From Bacteroidales bacterium UBA4284 (GTDB taxonomy: Bacteria; Bacteroidota; Bacteroidia; Bacteroidales; UBA932): 37,107 nucleotides of DNA. Both the position numbers and the translations under genes were made by a program. How positions within the stretch are numbered: the stretch's first letter is position 1; the number at the start of each line of letters is the position of its first letter. The stretch lies in assembly GCA_002395925.1 (NCBI GenBank), contig DGVM01000210.1, positions 1 through 37,107 on the forward strand. Direction: 5' to 3'. The notes below the pieces were generated by a model. That model ran no database searches and had not been told where the DNA came from. It was given only the letters and a program-made list of their open reading frames with translations. This document shows positions 16,790 to 24,007 of this stretch, in pieces.

Positions 16790-17229
16790 AACGTTTACTC
16801 ATCATACTGACGGCCCTCGCAGCCTGCTGCACCGTCGCCCGCGCACAGCAGACGGAACCCGCTGCCGAGGTACGCTACGACGTCATGGAGCAGATTTCGC
16901 CATACGTCACCGTGCATCAGAGCGACCAGGTGTCTTCGGCCCTCGCCGCACACATCGAGCGCAACGAGCGGCGCACCGCGTCCGGTCTTTCCGACCAGAC
17001 TTACCGCATACGCATCTTCTTCGACAGCGGACAGAACGCCCGTAGTGCTTCGGAGGCTGCGGCCGCCCGTTTCCGCAACCTGCACCCCGGCGTACCCGTT
17101 TCCCGCACCTTCACCAACCCCTTCTTCAAAGTCACGGTAGGCAATTACGCCAGCAAGGCCGACGCAGCCAACGCGCTCAAGACCATTCTGCAGGAGTTCC
17201 CTACCGCATTCATCGTCCGCAACCAGTAA
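16786..17229 (+). CDS. SPOR-domain periplasmic protein
   Basis: 147 residues with a Sec signal peptide (MKRLLIILTALAACCTVARA). The C-terminal half, from TYRIRIFFDSGQNARS to the end, has the SPOR pattern: a strand, a helix, FFKVTVGNYASKADAANAL, and a final strand TAFIVRN. SPOR domains bind denuded glycan strands at the septum. Position just upstream of rpoN and the dcw cluster fits a cell-wall role. It overlaps the LEA-like lipoprotein by 4 bases and precedes rpoN by 3. Confidence 0.83.
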   Translation: MKRLLIILTALAACCTVARAQQTEPAAEVRYDVMEQISPYVTVHQSDQVSSALAAHIERNERRTASGLSDQTYRIRIFFDSGQNARSASEAAAARFRNLHPGVPVSRTFTNPFFKVTVGNYASKADAANALKTILQEFPTAFIVRNQ

Positions 17230-17232
17230 ACC

Positions 17233-18636
17233 ATGCTCAAGACAGGACTCGAACTCAAGCAGCAGCAGAAGCTCTCTCCCCTTCAGATCCAGACGATCAA
17301 GCTCATCGAACTGCCTATTCAGGAGCTGGAACAAAAGGTGCGCGCAGAGCTGGAGAGCAATCCCGTGCTTGACGACGAGCCCGATCCCGACAGCGACGAG
17401 GAACGCCGCGACGTTTCCATCGACTCCATGAAGGAAGACGGCGACATTCCCGCATACCGGCTCAAGGTCAACAACTGGGGCAAGGACCCAAGGCCCGAAT
17501 ACAACACCTTCTCCGTCAAGGAAGGATTCACCCAGAGCCTTCAGAGGCAGCTCGGATACCGTAACCTCACCCCGCACGAGCACGAGGTGGCTTCGTTCAT
17601 CATAGGCAGCCTGAGCGACGACGGCTACCTGCGCCGCGACATCGACGCCCTCGTGGACGACCTCGCTTTCCGCGCAGGCATAGAGACAAACGAGGAAGAA
17701 GTGGAAAGGATGCTCAAGATCATACAGGATTTCGAGCCCGTAGGCGTCGGCGCAAGGGACCTGCAGGAGTGCCTGCTCATCCAGTTGCGCGCCCTCAAGC
17801 AGACCCCGGAAGTCAAGACCGCAATACGCATAATAGATGAATGTTACGCCGACTTTACCAACAAGCACTTCCAGAAAATCCAGTCGCGTCTGGGAATCAC
17901 CGAGGAGCAGCTCAAGGCGGCATTCGCAAGGATAGTCAGGCTCAACCCTTCTCCGGGAGGCCAGGTTGACGATTCGTACGACGACCAGTCAAGCCAGATA
18001 ATTCCCGATTTCATTCTCGACGAGCACGACGGCGTGCTGGATTTCACCATGCCCCGCTTCAACGTGCCCGAGATAAGGGTGAACAAGAAATACGCCGACC
18101 TGCTCATGGACGCCAAGGGTTCCTCTGAACGTGCCCAGAAAGAAGCGGCCGCATTCGTCAAGCAGAAACTCGATTCTGCAAAGTGGTTCGTGGAGGCCCT
18201 CAAGCAGCGCCAGAATACGCTCAGCAAGACCATGCGCGCAATCTTGGATTATCAGCACGACTATTTCATCGACGGCGACGAGAGCAATCTGCGTCCCATG
18301 GTCCTCAAAGACATAGCGGAAATCACCGGCTTCGACATCTCCACGATAAGCCGCGTCGTAAACAGCAAGTACATAGAAACCCACTTCGGCATCTTCCCCC
18401 TCAAGTCCTTCTTCTCCGAGGGTATGGAGAACTCCAACGGAGAGGAGGTCTCTACGAGGGAACTCAAGAAAGCCTTGCAGGAATGCATAGAAGCGGAAGA
18501 CAAGCACAAGCCCCTCACCGACGAGCAGCTCGTAGTGGAAATGGCACGCCGCGGCTACAAAGTCGCCAGGCGCACCATTGCAAAATACCGCGACCAGCTC
18601 GGTATCCCGCTCGCCCGCTGGCGGAAAGAAATCTAA
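17233..18636 (+). CDS. rpoN: RNA polymerase sigma-54 factor
   Basis: 467 residues. Region I at the N-terminus is Gln/Leu-rich (LELKQQQKLSPLQIQTIKLI), an acidic region II follows (DDEPDPDSDEE), then core-binding and HTH regions, and the RpoN box ARRTIAKYR at 445-453 near the C-terminus. It directs RNA polymerase to -24/-12 promoters and needs enhancer-binding ATPases; none is encoded here. It is the last gene before two hairpins, so it ends the operon. Its end-of-operon position would tie sigma-54 supply to envelope and repair genes. Confidence 0.95.
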   Translation: MLKTGLELKQQQKLSPLQIQTIKLIELPIQELEQKVRAELESNPVLDDEPDPDSDEERRDVSIDSMKEDGDIPAYRLKVNNWGKDPRPEYNTFSVKEGFTQSLQRQLGYRNLTPHEHEVASFIIGSLSDDGYLRRDIDALVDDLAFRAGIETNEEEVERMLKIIQDFEPVGVGARDLQECLLIQLRALKQTPEVKTAIRIIDECYADFTNKHFQKIQSRLGITEEQLKAAFARIVRLNPSPGGQVDDSYDDQSSQIIPDFILDEHDGVLDFTMPRFNVPEIRVNKKYADLLMDAKGSSERAQKEAAAFVKQKLDSAKWFVEALKQRQNTLSKTMRAILDYQHDYFIDGDESNLRPMVLKDIAEITGFDISTISRVVNSKYIETHFGIFPLKSFFSEGMENSNGEEVSTRELKKALQECIEAEDKHKPLTDEQLVVEMARRGYKVARRTIAKYRDQLGIPLARWRKEI

Positions 18637-18667
18637 GAATCAGCATCAACAGCATATTTACAACTAC

Positions 18668-18694
18668 GGCGTCGCCACCACAAGTGGCGGCGTC
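18668..18694 (+). terminator. Hairpin after rpoN
   Basis: GGCGTCGCCAC (18668-18678) and GTGGCGGCGTC (18684-18694) form an 11-pair stem with two G-U wobbles and a 5-base CACAA loop, 31 bases after the rpoN stop. The bases after it (TTCGTTATAT) are only weakly T-rich, so it may be an RNA 3'-end stabiliser or a weak terminator. Confidence 0.45.
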
Positions 18695-18714
18695 TTCGTT
18701 ATATAAAATCACGA

Positions 18715-18777
18715 GGAGTTGCTTCTCACGGCTGCGTGGGCGCAGACGGTCTTCACTGAGCAGCAACTCCGCTTTTT
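18715..18777 (+). terminator. Branched stem-loop with T run between rpoN and mraZ
   Basis: GGAGTTGCT (18715-18723) pairs perfectly with AGCAACTCC (18762-18770). The stem continues inward by four pairs past one mismatch, and the enclosed loop holds its own hairpin CTGCG/CGCAG (18732-18736, 18741-18745). It is followed by GCTTTTTATA, so it is likely the intrinsic terminator of the rpoN operon. The branched shape is unusual for a plain terminator. Confidence 0.6.
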
Positions 18778-18807
18778 ATAGCGCAGAAGGTGAATGTTGA
18801 TAAATTG

Positions 18808-18845
18808 TGGAAAAAATTGTAACAAAATGGAATAAAGTGGAAAAT
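18808..18845 (+). promoter_or_regulatory. Candidate MraZ operator: 10-bp-spaced TGG repeats
   Basis: TGG occurs at 18808, 18828 and 18838, with TGT at 18818, all in register at 10-base spacing and all followed by A-rich sequence. Known MraZ operators are direct repeats with a 10-bp period (TGGGN plus 5 bases in E. coli; AAAGTG-type boxes in mycoplasmas), and AAAGTGG is present at 18834-18840. The array lies directly upstream of the mraZ -7 element and over its -33 region, which suits autorepression. Confidence 0.55.
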
Positions 18846-18852
18846 TTATTCT

Positions 18853-18860
18853 TATATTTG
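18853..18860 (+). promoter_or_regulatory. mraZ/dcw promoter (-7 element)
   Basis: TATATTTG is a perfect TAnnTTTG, 21 bases before the mraZ ATG. No TTTG stands at the -33 spacing; that place is taken by the TGG repeat array. It is the only clear promoter signal ahead of the 16.5-kb run mraZ-gltX. Confidence 0.68.
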
Positions 18861-18881
18861 CAACTGCGTATAAGAATTATT

Positions 18882-19331
18882 ATGGTCACATTTATCGGTA
18901 CATACTCCGCAAAGGTTGACGACAAGGGGCGCCTGGTGCTCCCTGCCGCCATCCGCAGGGTAATGCCGATAGGTGGAGATATGAGGTTTGTAATCAAAAA
19001 AGGTATCTTCTCCTCCTGCCTCGAAATGTCCGCCTACGATGCGTGGGCGGCCGAGGCGGAAGACACCAGAGCCAAACTGGACCCCTTCAAAGAAGAGCAT
19101 GTAATCTTCTGGAGGGAGTACATGAGAGGCATAGAGGTGGTGGAGCCCGATGCCAAACTTGGGCGCATATCCATACCCCGTAGTTTTCTTGACGCAATCG
19201 GTGTAACCAAGGAAGTGGTTTTCCTGGGCATTGGCAACAAGATGGAAATATGGGCCAAGGATGCATTCGAGCGCTCTCAGATTTCCAACGATGAATATGT
19301 AGCCATTGCCAGAAGCCTCTCCCGTCAGTAG
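18882..19331 (+). CDS. mraZ: Transcriptional regulator MraZ
   Basis: 149 residues with two AbrB/SpoVT-like swapped-hairpin domains. The first contains TYSAKVDDKGRLVLPAAIR and the second DAKLGRISIPRSF, each with the DxxGR/LGR signature. MraZ forms rings that bind direct repeats upstream of its own gene and represses the dcw operon. ATG at 18882 is chosen because the frame upstream contains the -7 element and the repeat array. First gene of the dcw cluster, 12 bases before rsmH. Confidence 0.95.
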   Translation: MVTFIGTYSAKVDDKGRLVLPAAIRRVMPIGGDMRFVIKKGIFSSCLEMSAYDAWAAEAEDTRAKLDPFKEEHVIFWREYMRGIEVVEPDAKLGRISIPRSFLDAIGVTKEVVFLGIGNKMEIWAKDAFERSQISNDEYVAIARSLSRQ

Positions 19332-19343
19332 GAGCAGCAGGCA

Positions 19344-20246
19344 ATGAGCGAGTATCACAATCCCGTCCTTCTCAAGCAAAGCGTAGACGCCCTGGTGACC
19401 GACACCTCGGGCTGCTATGCCGATGCTACGTTCGGAGGGGGCGGCCACTCCAGGGAAATCCTCTCCCGCCTGAGCGGGGACGGCCGCCTGATAGCCTTCG
19501 ACCGCGATGCCGACGCCCTTGCCAACGCACCGGAAGACGCGAGGTTCACACTCGTACACAACAATTTCAGATTCATACATAACTATGCTCTGATCGAGGC
19601 CCCCGACGGCCTGGACGGCATACTTGCCGACCTTGGAGTAAGCTCGCACCAGTTCGATACTGCAGAGCGCGGCTTCTCCTTCCGCTTCGACGGTCCCCTC
19701 GATATGCGAATGAATGTGCAGGGCGCCAAAACCGCCGCTGACATTGTCAATTCTTATACGCAAGAAGAATTGGAAAGGATCCTTAAAATCTACGGTGAGG
19801 TCGATAATGCCCGCAAGCTCGCGCAGCTCATCGTAGCGGCACGGGCAAAGGCTCCTATCCACTCCACCGGCGACCTCGACAATGCAGTTGCGGGAGCCCT
19901 GCCTTCTTTCGCCGAGCATAAGTATCTGGCCAAGGTCTATCAGGCCCTGCGCATAGAGGTAAACGACGAGATGCGTTCCCTGGAGAAGTTCCTGCAGGGT
20001 GCCGCGAAATCGCTCAAAAAGGGCGGACGCCTCGTCGTCATCACCTATCATTCCCTGGAAGACCGCATGGTTAAGAATTTCATGCGCAGCGGGCACATCG
20101 ACGGGAGCGAAGAGAAAGACGTATTCGGACGCTCGTCGGCCCCCCTGTCGCCCGTAGGCAGGAAGCCTTCGGTACCCGAGGAATCGGAGATAAGTGCAAA
20201 CACAAGGGCCCGCAGCGCAAAGCTGAGGGTAGCGGAAAAGTTATAA
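19344..20246 (+). CDS. rsmH: 16S rRNA m4C1402 methyltransferase
   Basis: Methylates N4 of C1402 in the ribosomal P site using S-adenosylmethionine. 300 residues. DATFGGGGHSREIL near residue 30 is the SAM-binding loop; ILADLGVSSHQFD, GFSFRFDGPLDMRM and the C-terminal GGRLVVITYHSLEDR are family signatures. Formerly mraW, normally second in the dcw cluster. Its stop shares one base with the next ATG (TAATG). Confidence 0.96.
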   Translation: MSEYHNPVLLKQSVDALVTDTSGCYADATFGGGGHSREILSRLSGDGRLIAFDRDADALANAPEDARFTLVHNNFRFIHNYALIEAPDGLDGILADLGVSSHQFDTAERGFSFRFDGPLDMRMNVQGAKTAADIVNSYTQEELERILKIYGEVDNARKLAQLIVAARAKAPIHSTGDLDNAVAGALPSFAEHKYLAKVYQALRIEVNDEMRSLEKFLQGAAKSLKKGGRLVVITYHSLEDRMVKNFMRSGHIDGSEEKDVFGRSSAPLSPVGRKPSVPEESEISANTRARSAKLRVAEKL

Positions 20247-20596
20247 TGGAGAAGACCTGGAAAATACAAGACCTCGGACGGGGACTGCGAAACAGCCTTG
20301 CGGCGATGTTGCGTGGAGAATTCCTGCTGCGCCTCAACGTAGGGCGCTATCTGGTCCATATAGTCTATGTATTCTTCCTGCTTGCCATGGTCATCTGGAT
20401 TTCTCTCATGATCGAGAGCACCATGACCAAGGTGGAGCGCAGCAAGGCCGAGCTCCAGGAACTCGAGATAGTGCATACCCAGAAGACCTTCGACCTGGTA
20501 AGCCTGAGCAAGCGTTCGTCGGTCCGCGCCCTTCTGGAAGAAAAAGGTTCAAAAGTCACGGAGCCCACGCAGCCCGCGACCGTATTGGTAAAGTAA
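20246..20596 (+). CDS. ftsL: FtsL-like division protein
   Basis: 116 residues. A cytoplasmic N-terminus of about 36 residues is followed by one membrane helix (about 37-58, HIVYVFFLLAMVIWISLMI) and a short periplasmic coiled coil (TKVERSKAELQELE...). Sequence similarity to FtsL is low, as always in this family, but topology, size and position between rsmH and ftsI fit. It would bridge FtsQ/FtsB and the FtsWI synthase. No separate ftsB is seen in the cluster. Confidence 0.8.
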   Translation: MEKTWKIQDLGRGLRNSLAAMLRGEFLLRLNVGRYLVHIVYVFFLLAMVIWISLMIESTMTKVERSKAELQELEIVHTQKTFDLVSLSKRSSVRALLEEKGSKVTEPTQPATVLVK

Positions 20597-20597
20597 A

Positions 20598-22475
20598 ATG
20601 GAAGCAAACGGCACAATAAAGAAGAATCGCGACCGTATAGGAGTAATCCTGTACGTCATATACGTCGCGCTGCTGCTCGCTTCCGTGGTGCTTTTCCTCA
20701 AGATAGTGGGCATACAGCTGTTCTTCCATCCCGACCCCAAGATTGCCGTCGCCCTCACTCCCAGCAGCCGCGCGCGCATAGTTGAGCCGGTCCGGGGCAA
20801 CATAATCGACTGCGAGGGCCGTCTGCTTGCCATGTCCTGCCCCACCTACCAGATCGCAATGGACTGCACGGTACGCAAAGAAGAATTCGCCAAGGACAAG
20901 AAGAAAGGAGCCGAAGCCGAAAAGGAATGGCTCCGCAAAGCCCAGGCGCTCAGCGTAGAGCTCGCCAAGGTATTCCCCGACAAAAGCGCGGACGAATACT
21001 TCAAGCAGATAAGCGACGGCCGCAAGAACGGAAAGAAATACCTCAAGTTCGGCAAGCCGGTCGACCGCAACGTATATAACCGCATCAAGACCTTCCCGCT
21101 CTTCAACGAGTCCCGCTACAAGGGCGGTCTCATCGCAGAACAGAAGAACGTAAGGATCTACCCTTATGGCAAACTGGCCCGCCGCACGATAGGCTTCGTA
21201 CGCGACAACAGCTCCGCCGTGGGCAACACCCACGTAGGTCTCGAGGGCAAATTCGACTACGTGCTCCATGGCAAGGAGGGCAAAGAGTGGCTCAAGGTGA
21301 CCGACTACGGCCGTGTGCAGGACAACGACAGCACGCGCACACGCGCAGAGGACGGCAAAGACATCCGCACCACCATCAACATCGACTACCAGGACATCGC
21401 ATACCGCAGCCTGTACGACGAAATCTGCGAAGAGGCCGACCTCGAAGGTGCCTGCCTGGTGCTCATGGAGGCATCGACCGGCGCTATCCGGGCCATGGTA
21501 AATCTCTACAGGGACGGCGATGAGGCCAGTTTCGAAGAGGTCAGCAACCTGGCTATCGGCAGGGCCATAGAACCCGGTTCCGTATTCAAGACCGTCACCC
21601 TGATGCAGGTGCTGTCCGACGGGCACATCAAGAGCCTCGACGAAACCATCCGCACCAACCACGGCGTCATAAAAGGCGTCCGCATTCCGCAGGATGTGCA
21701 CATGCTGGACCATGAGAGAATGCATCACACCAACAGCATCTCCATCATCGACGGATTCAAGGTTTCTTCCAACTACGTATTCGGCTCGCTCGCCATAAAC
21801 AACTACAGCAAAAAGCCGATGCGCTTCATCGAAAACATCCACAGCTACAAACTGGCGGAAGCCTTCGACTTCGACCTCGCCGGCCTGGCCTCCCCCGCTA
21901 TACCGTCTCCTAAAGACAAGAACCGCTACTGGAGCCTCAGCGACCTCGCCGTAATGGGTTACGGCTACGGCATACGCGAGACGCCAATGCACATGCTCAC
22001 TTTCTACAACGCCATCGCCAACAAGGGACGCATGATGAAGCCCTACCTGGTGGAAGACATAGAAAAGGACGGGCTGGTCAAGAACCGCCGCGGCCCCGCT
22101 CTCATGTCCACGATATGCAGCAAGGCAGTTGCCGACACCCTCACGAGGGCCCTCAAAGCGGTTACCGAAGAAGGTACGGCCCGCAGGCTCAAGGACGCCA
22201 AATGCCAGGTTGCCGGCAAAACCGGAACTTCTTTCGGAACCTATTCAGGCGGCTCCTACAGAGACGAACAGGGCAGGCGCAAATACCAGGGCACCTTCGT
22301 GGGATTCTTCCCCGCCGACGATCCCAAATACAGCGTCATCTGCACGGTATTCAGCAAGCCCACGTCAAAACAGTTCCAGGGCGGCGGCATACCTGCAAGG
22401 GCAGTCAAAGGACTTGTCAACGGAATCTACAGCATAGATCCCTGCTTCCGTCCACAATTAACAGCAAGCAAATGA
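20598..22475 (+). CDS. ftsI: Penicillin-binding protein FtsI (septal transpeptidase)
   Basis: Cross-links septal peptidoglycan. 625 residues. One membrane helix at about 14-38, a PBP dimerisation domain (RGNIIDCEGRLLAM...), then the transpeptidase with active-site S328-V-F-K331, S390-S-N392 and K541-T-G543. No PASTA domain follows the transpeptidase; some Bacteroidota FtsI proteins are longer with one. It starts one base after ftsL and its stop overlaps the murE ATG (ATGA). Confidence 0.94.
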   Translation: MEANGTIKKNRDRIGVILYVIYVALLLASVVLFLKIVGIQLFFHPDPKIAVALTPSSRARIVEPVRGNIIDCEGRLLAMSCPTYQIAMDCTVRKEEFAKDKKKGAEAEKEWLRKAQALSVELAKVFPDKSADEYFKQISDGRKNGKKYLKFGKPVDRNVYNRIKTFPLFNESRYKGGLIAEQKNVRIYPYGKLARRTIGFVRDNSSAVGNTHVGLEGKFDYVLHGKEGKEWLKVTDYGRVQDNDSTRTRAEDGKDIRTTINIDYQDIAYRSLYDEICEEADLEGACLVLMEASTGAIRAMVNLYRDGDEASFEEVSNLAIGRAIEPGSVFKTVTLMQVLSDGHIKSLDETIRTNHGVIKGVRIPQDVHMLDHERMHHTNSISIIDGFKVSSNYVFGSLAINNYSKKPMRFIENIHSYKLAEAFDFDLAGLASPAIPSPKDKNRYWSLSDLAVMGYGYGIRETPMHMLTFYNAIANKGRMMKPYLVEDIEKDGLVKNRRGPALMSTICSKAVADTLTRALKAVTEEGTARRLKDAKCQVAGKTGTSFGTYSGGSYRDEQGRRKYQGTFVGFFPADDPKYSVICTVFSKPTSKQFQGGGIPARAVKGLVNGIYSIDPCFRPQLTASK

Positions 22476-24007
22476 AGTTAAGCGATATCATACGAGACTG
22501 CGGAGTAATCTCCTGTACAGGCGGCACCGGAATGGAAATAGCCGCCGTATGCAACGATTCCCGCAAAGTCGTCCCCGGAAGCCTCTTTGTCGCCGTAAAC
22601 GGATGCGGCAACGACGGCCGCGCCTACATCGGCAAAGCCATCGAAGCCGGTGCCGTAGCAGTCATGTTCGAAGAGACCTCGAGCAACTTTGGCCCTTACG
22701 AACAGGAGCAAGAGGCAGGAGCTGCCGCGAGCGACTTTGGCCCTTACGAACAGGAGCGAGCGGCAGCTCCTGACGTCGTTCGCATAGTAGTAAAGGACAG
22801 CCGTAAAGCACTTGCATACGCCGCCGACGCCTTCTACGGACATCCCAGCGGATCGCTCAAACTTGTCGGCATTACCGGAACAAACGGCAAAACCACCACC
22901 GTAACCCTCCTGTACAGGCTGTTCAGGGCCCTGGGATACGAGTGCGGACTTCTCTCCACGATTGCGAACTATGTAGGCAGCGAGCGCGAAGAAACCGCCA
23001 ACACCACCTCCGACCCCCTCACGATCAACTCGCTGCTGGCAAGGATGGTGGAGGCAGGCTGCCAATACTGCTTCATGGAGGTCAGCTCCATCGGAGTGGC
23101 GCAGGAAAGGATAGCCGCACTGGAGTTTGCGGTAGGCATCTTCTCCAACCTCACCCACGACCATCTGGACTATCACGGAACTTTCGCCGAATACCTCCGC
23201 TGCAAGAAGCTTTTCTTCGACAATCTCGGCCCCGGCGCAACCGCAATCACCAATGCCGACGACAAGCACGGCAGCGTAATGCTCCAGAACACAGCCGCAC
23301 GCAAAGTCACTTACTCCTGCCGCAGCATGGCCGACCACAGCTGCCGCATACTCGAGAAGAGCTTCGAAGGCATGCTGCTCCGCATAGACGGCTCCGAGGT
23401 CTGGACAAGGCTGGTCGGCGAGCACAATGCATACAACCTCATGGCCATTTACTGCACCGCACTCGCCCTCGGAGCGCCGAAAGACGAGGTCCTGGTGGCC
23501 ATGTCGGCCCTGGGTTCCGCCCCCGGACGCCTCGAAACCATTCACGGCCCGAGAGGCCTTGTAGCGGTGATTGATTATGCCCACACCCCCGACGCACTGG
23601 AGAACGTACTCAAGACACTCCGGGAAGTGGCTCCGTCCAGGCAGCTCGTATGCCTCTTCGGATGCGGAGGCGACCGCGACCGCACCAAGCGTCCCGAGAT
23701 GGGAGCGATAGCCGCAAAATGGGCCGACCGCATATTCGTGACCTCCGATAATTCCCGCACCGAGCGCACCGAAGACATAATGAACGACATACGCGGCGGA
23801 CTCGGCGCCGACGGGCTTGCAAAGTCGGTTTTCATCGCCGACCGCAAAGAGGCCATCCGCACCGCCCTGATGCTCTCCCCCGACGGCAGCACCGTACTGC
23901 TGGCCGGCAAAGGGCACGAAACCTACCAGATAATCGGTACACAGAAAACACATTTTGACGAAAAAGAAATAGTAAAGGAGATTTTCAAGCAATGCTCTAC
24001 CATCTAA
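22472..24007 (+). CDS. murE: UDP-MurNAc-L-Ala-D-Glu ligase for residue 3 (probably meso-DAP)
   Basis: Adds the third amino acid to the peptidoglycan precursor with ATP. 511 residues. The N-terminal domain has CNDSRKVVPGSLFVAV; the ATP loop is TGTNGKTT with Lys140; the C-terminal substrate motif reads D426-N-S-R429, where meso-DAP enzymes normally have DNPR, so DAP use is likely but the Pro is missing. Residues about 70-103 contain an in-frame insertion with two FGPYEQE copies, in place of the short linker usual here (see the repeat at 22686-22772). ATG at 22472 overlaps the ftsI stop; the end overlaps mraY by 16 bases. Confidence 0.94.
   Translation: MKLSDIIRDCGVISCTGGTGMEIAAVCNDSRKVVPGSLFVAVNGCGNDGRAYIGKAIEAGAVAVMFEETSSNFGPYEQEQEAGAAASDFGPYEQERAAAPDVVRIVVKDSRKALAYAADAFYGHPSGSLKLVGITGTNGKTTTVTLLYRLFRALGYECGLLSTIANYVGSEREETANTTSDPLTINSLLARMVEAGCQYCFMEVSSIGVAQERIAALEFAVGIFSNLTHDHLDYHGTFAEYLRCKKLFFDNLGPGATAITNADDKHGSVMLQNTAARKVTYSCRSMADHSCRILEKSFEGMLLRIDGSEVWTRLVGEHNAYNLMAIYCTALALGAPKDEVLVAMSALGSAPGRLETIHGPRGLVAVIDYAHTPDALENVLKTLREVAPSRQLVCLFGCGGDRDRTKRPEMGAIAAKWADRIFVTSDNSRTERTEDIMNDIRGGLGADGLAKSVFIADRKEAIRTALMLSPDGSTVLLAGKGHETYQIIGTQKTHFDEKEIVKEIFKQCSTI
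22686..22772. repeat. In-frame palindromic/direct repeat element inside murE
   Basis: A 24-base direct repeat (ACTTTGGCCC... ending ACAGGAGC) occurs at 22686-22709 and 22734-22757, 48 bases apart. The second copy is enclosed by a perfect 13-base inverted repeat, CAGGAGCTGCCGC (22716-22728) and GCGGCAGCTCCTG (22760-22772). The 48-base period keeps the frame and gives the FGPYEQE peptide twice. This structure is unlike the surrounding gene and resembles palindromic elements that insert in coding sequence, as described in Rickettsia. Confidence 0.8.

Noticed and set aside
18852..20096. Minus-strand open frame of 414 codons opposite mraZ and rsmH
   Set aside because: Same antisense artefact; it would also run through the mraZ promoter.
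22686..22757. CRISPR-like direct repeat
   Set aside because: Only two copies, in frame inside murE, with no spacers or cas genes.
22478..23992. Minus-strand open frame of 504 codons opposite murE
   Set aside because: Complement of murE codons; it contains an antisense copy of the murE repeat and shows no protein family.
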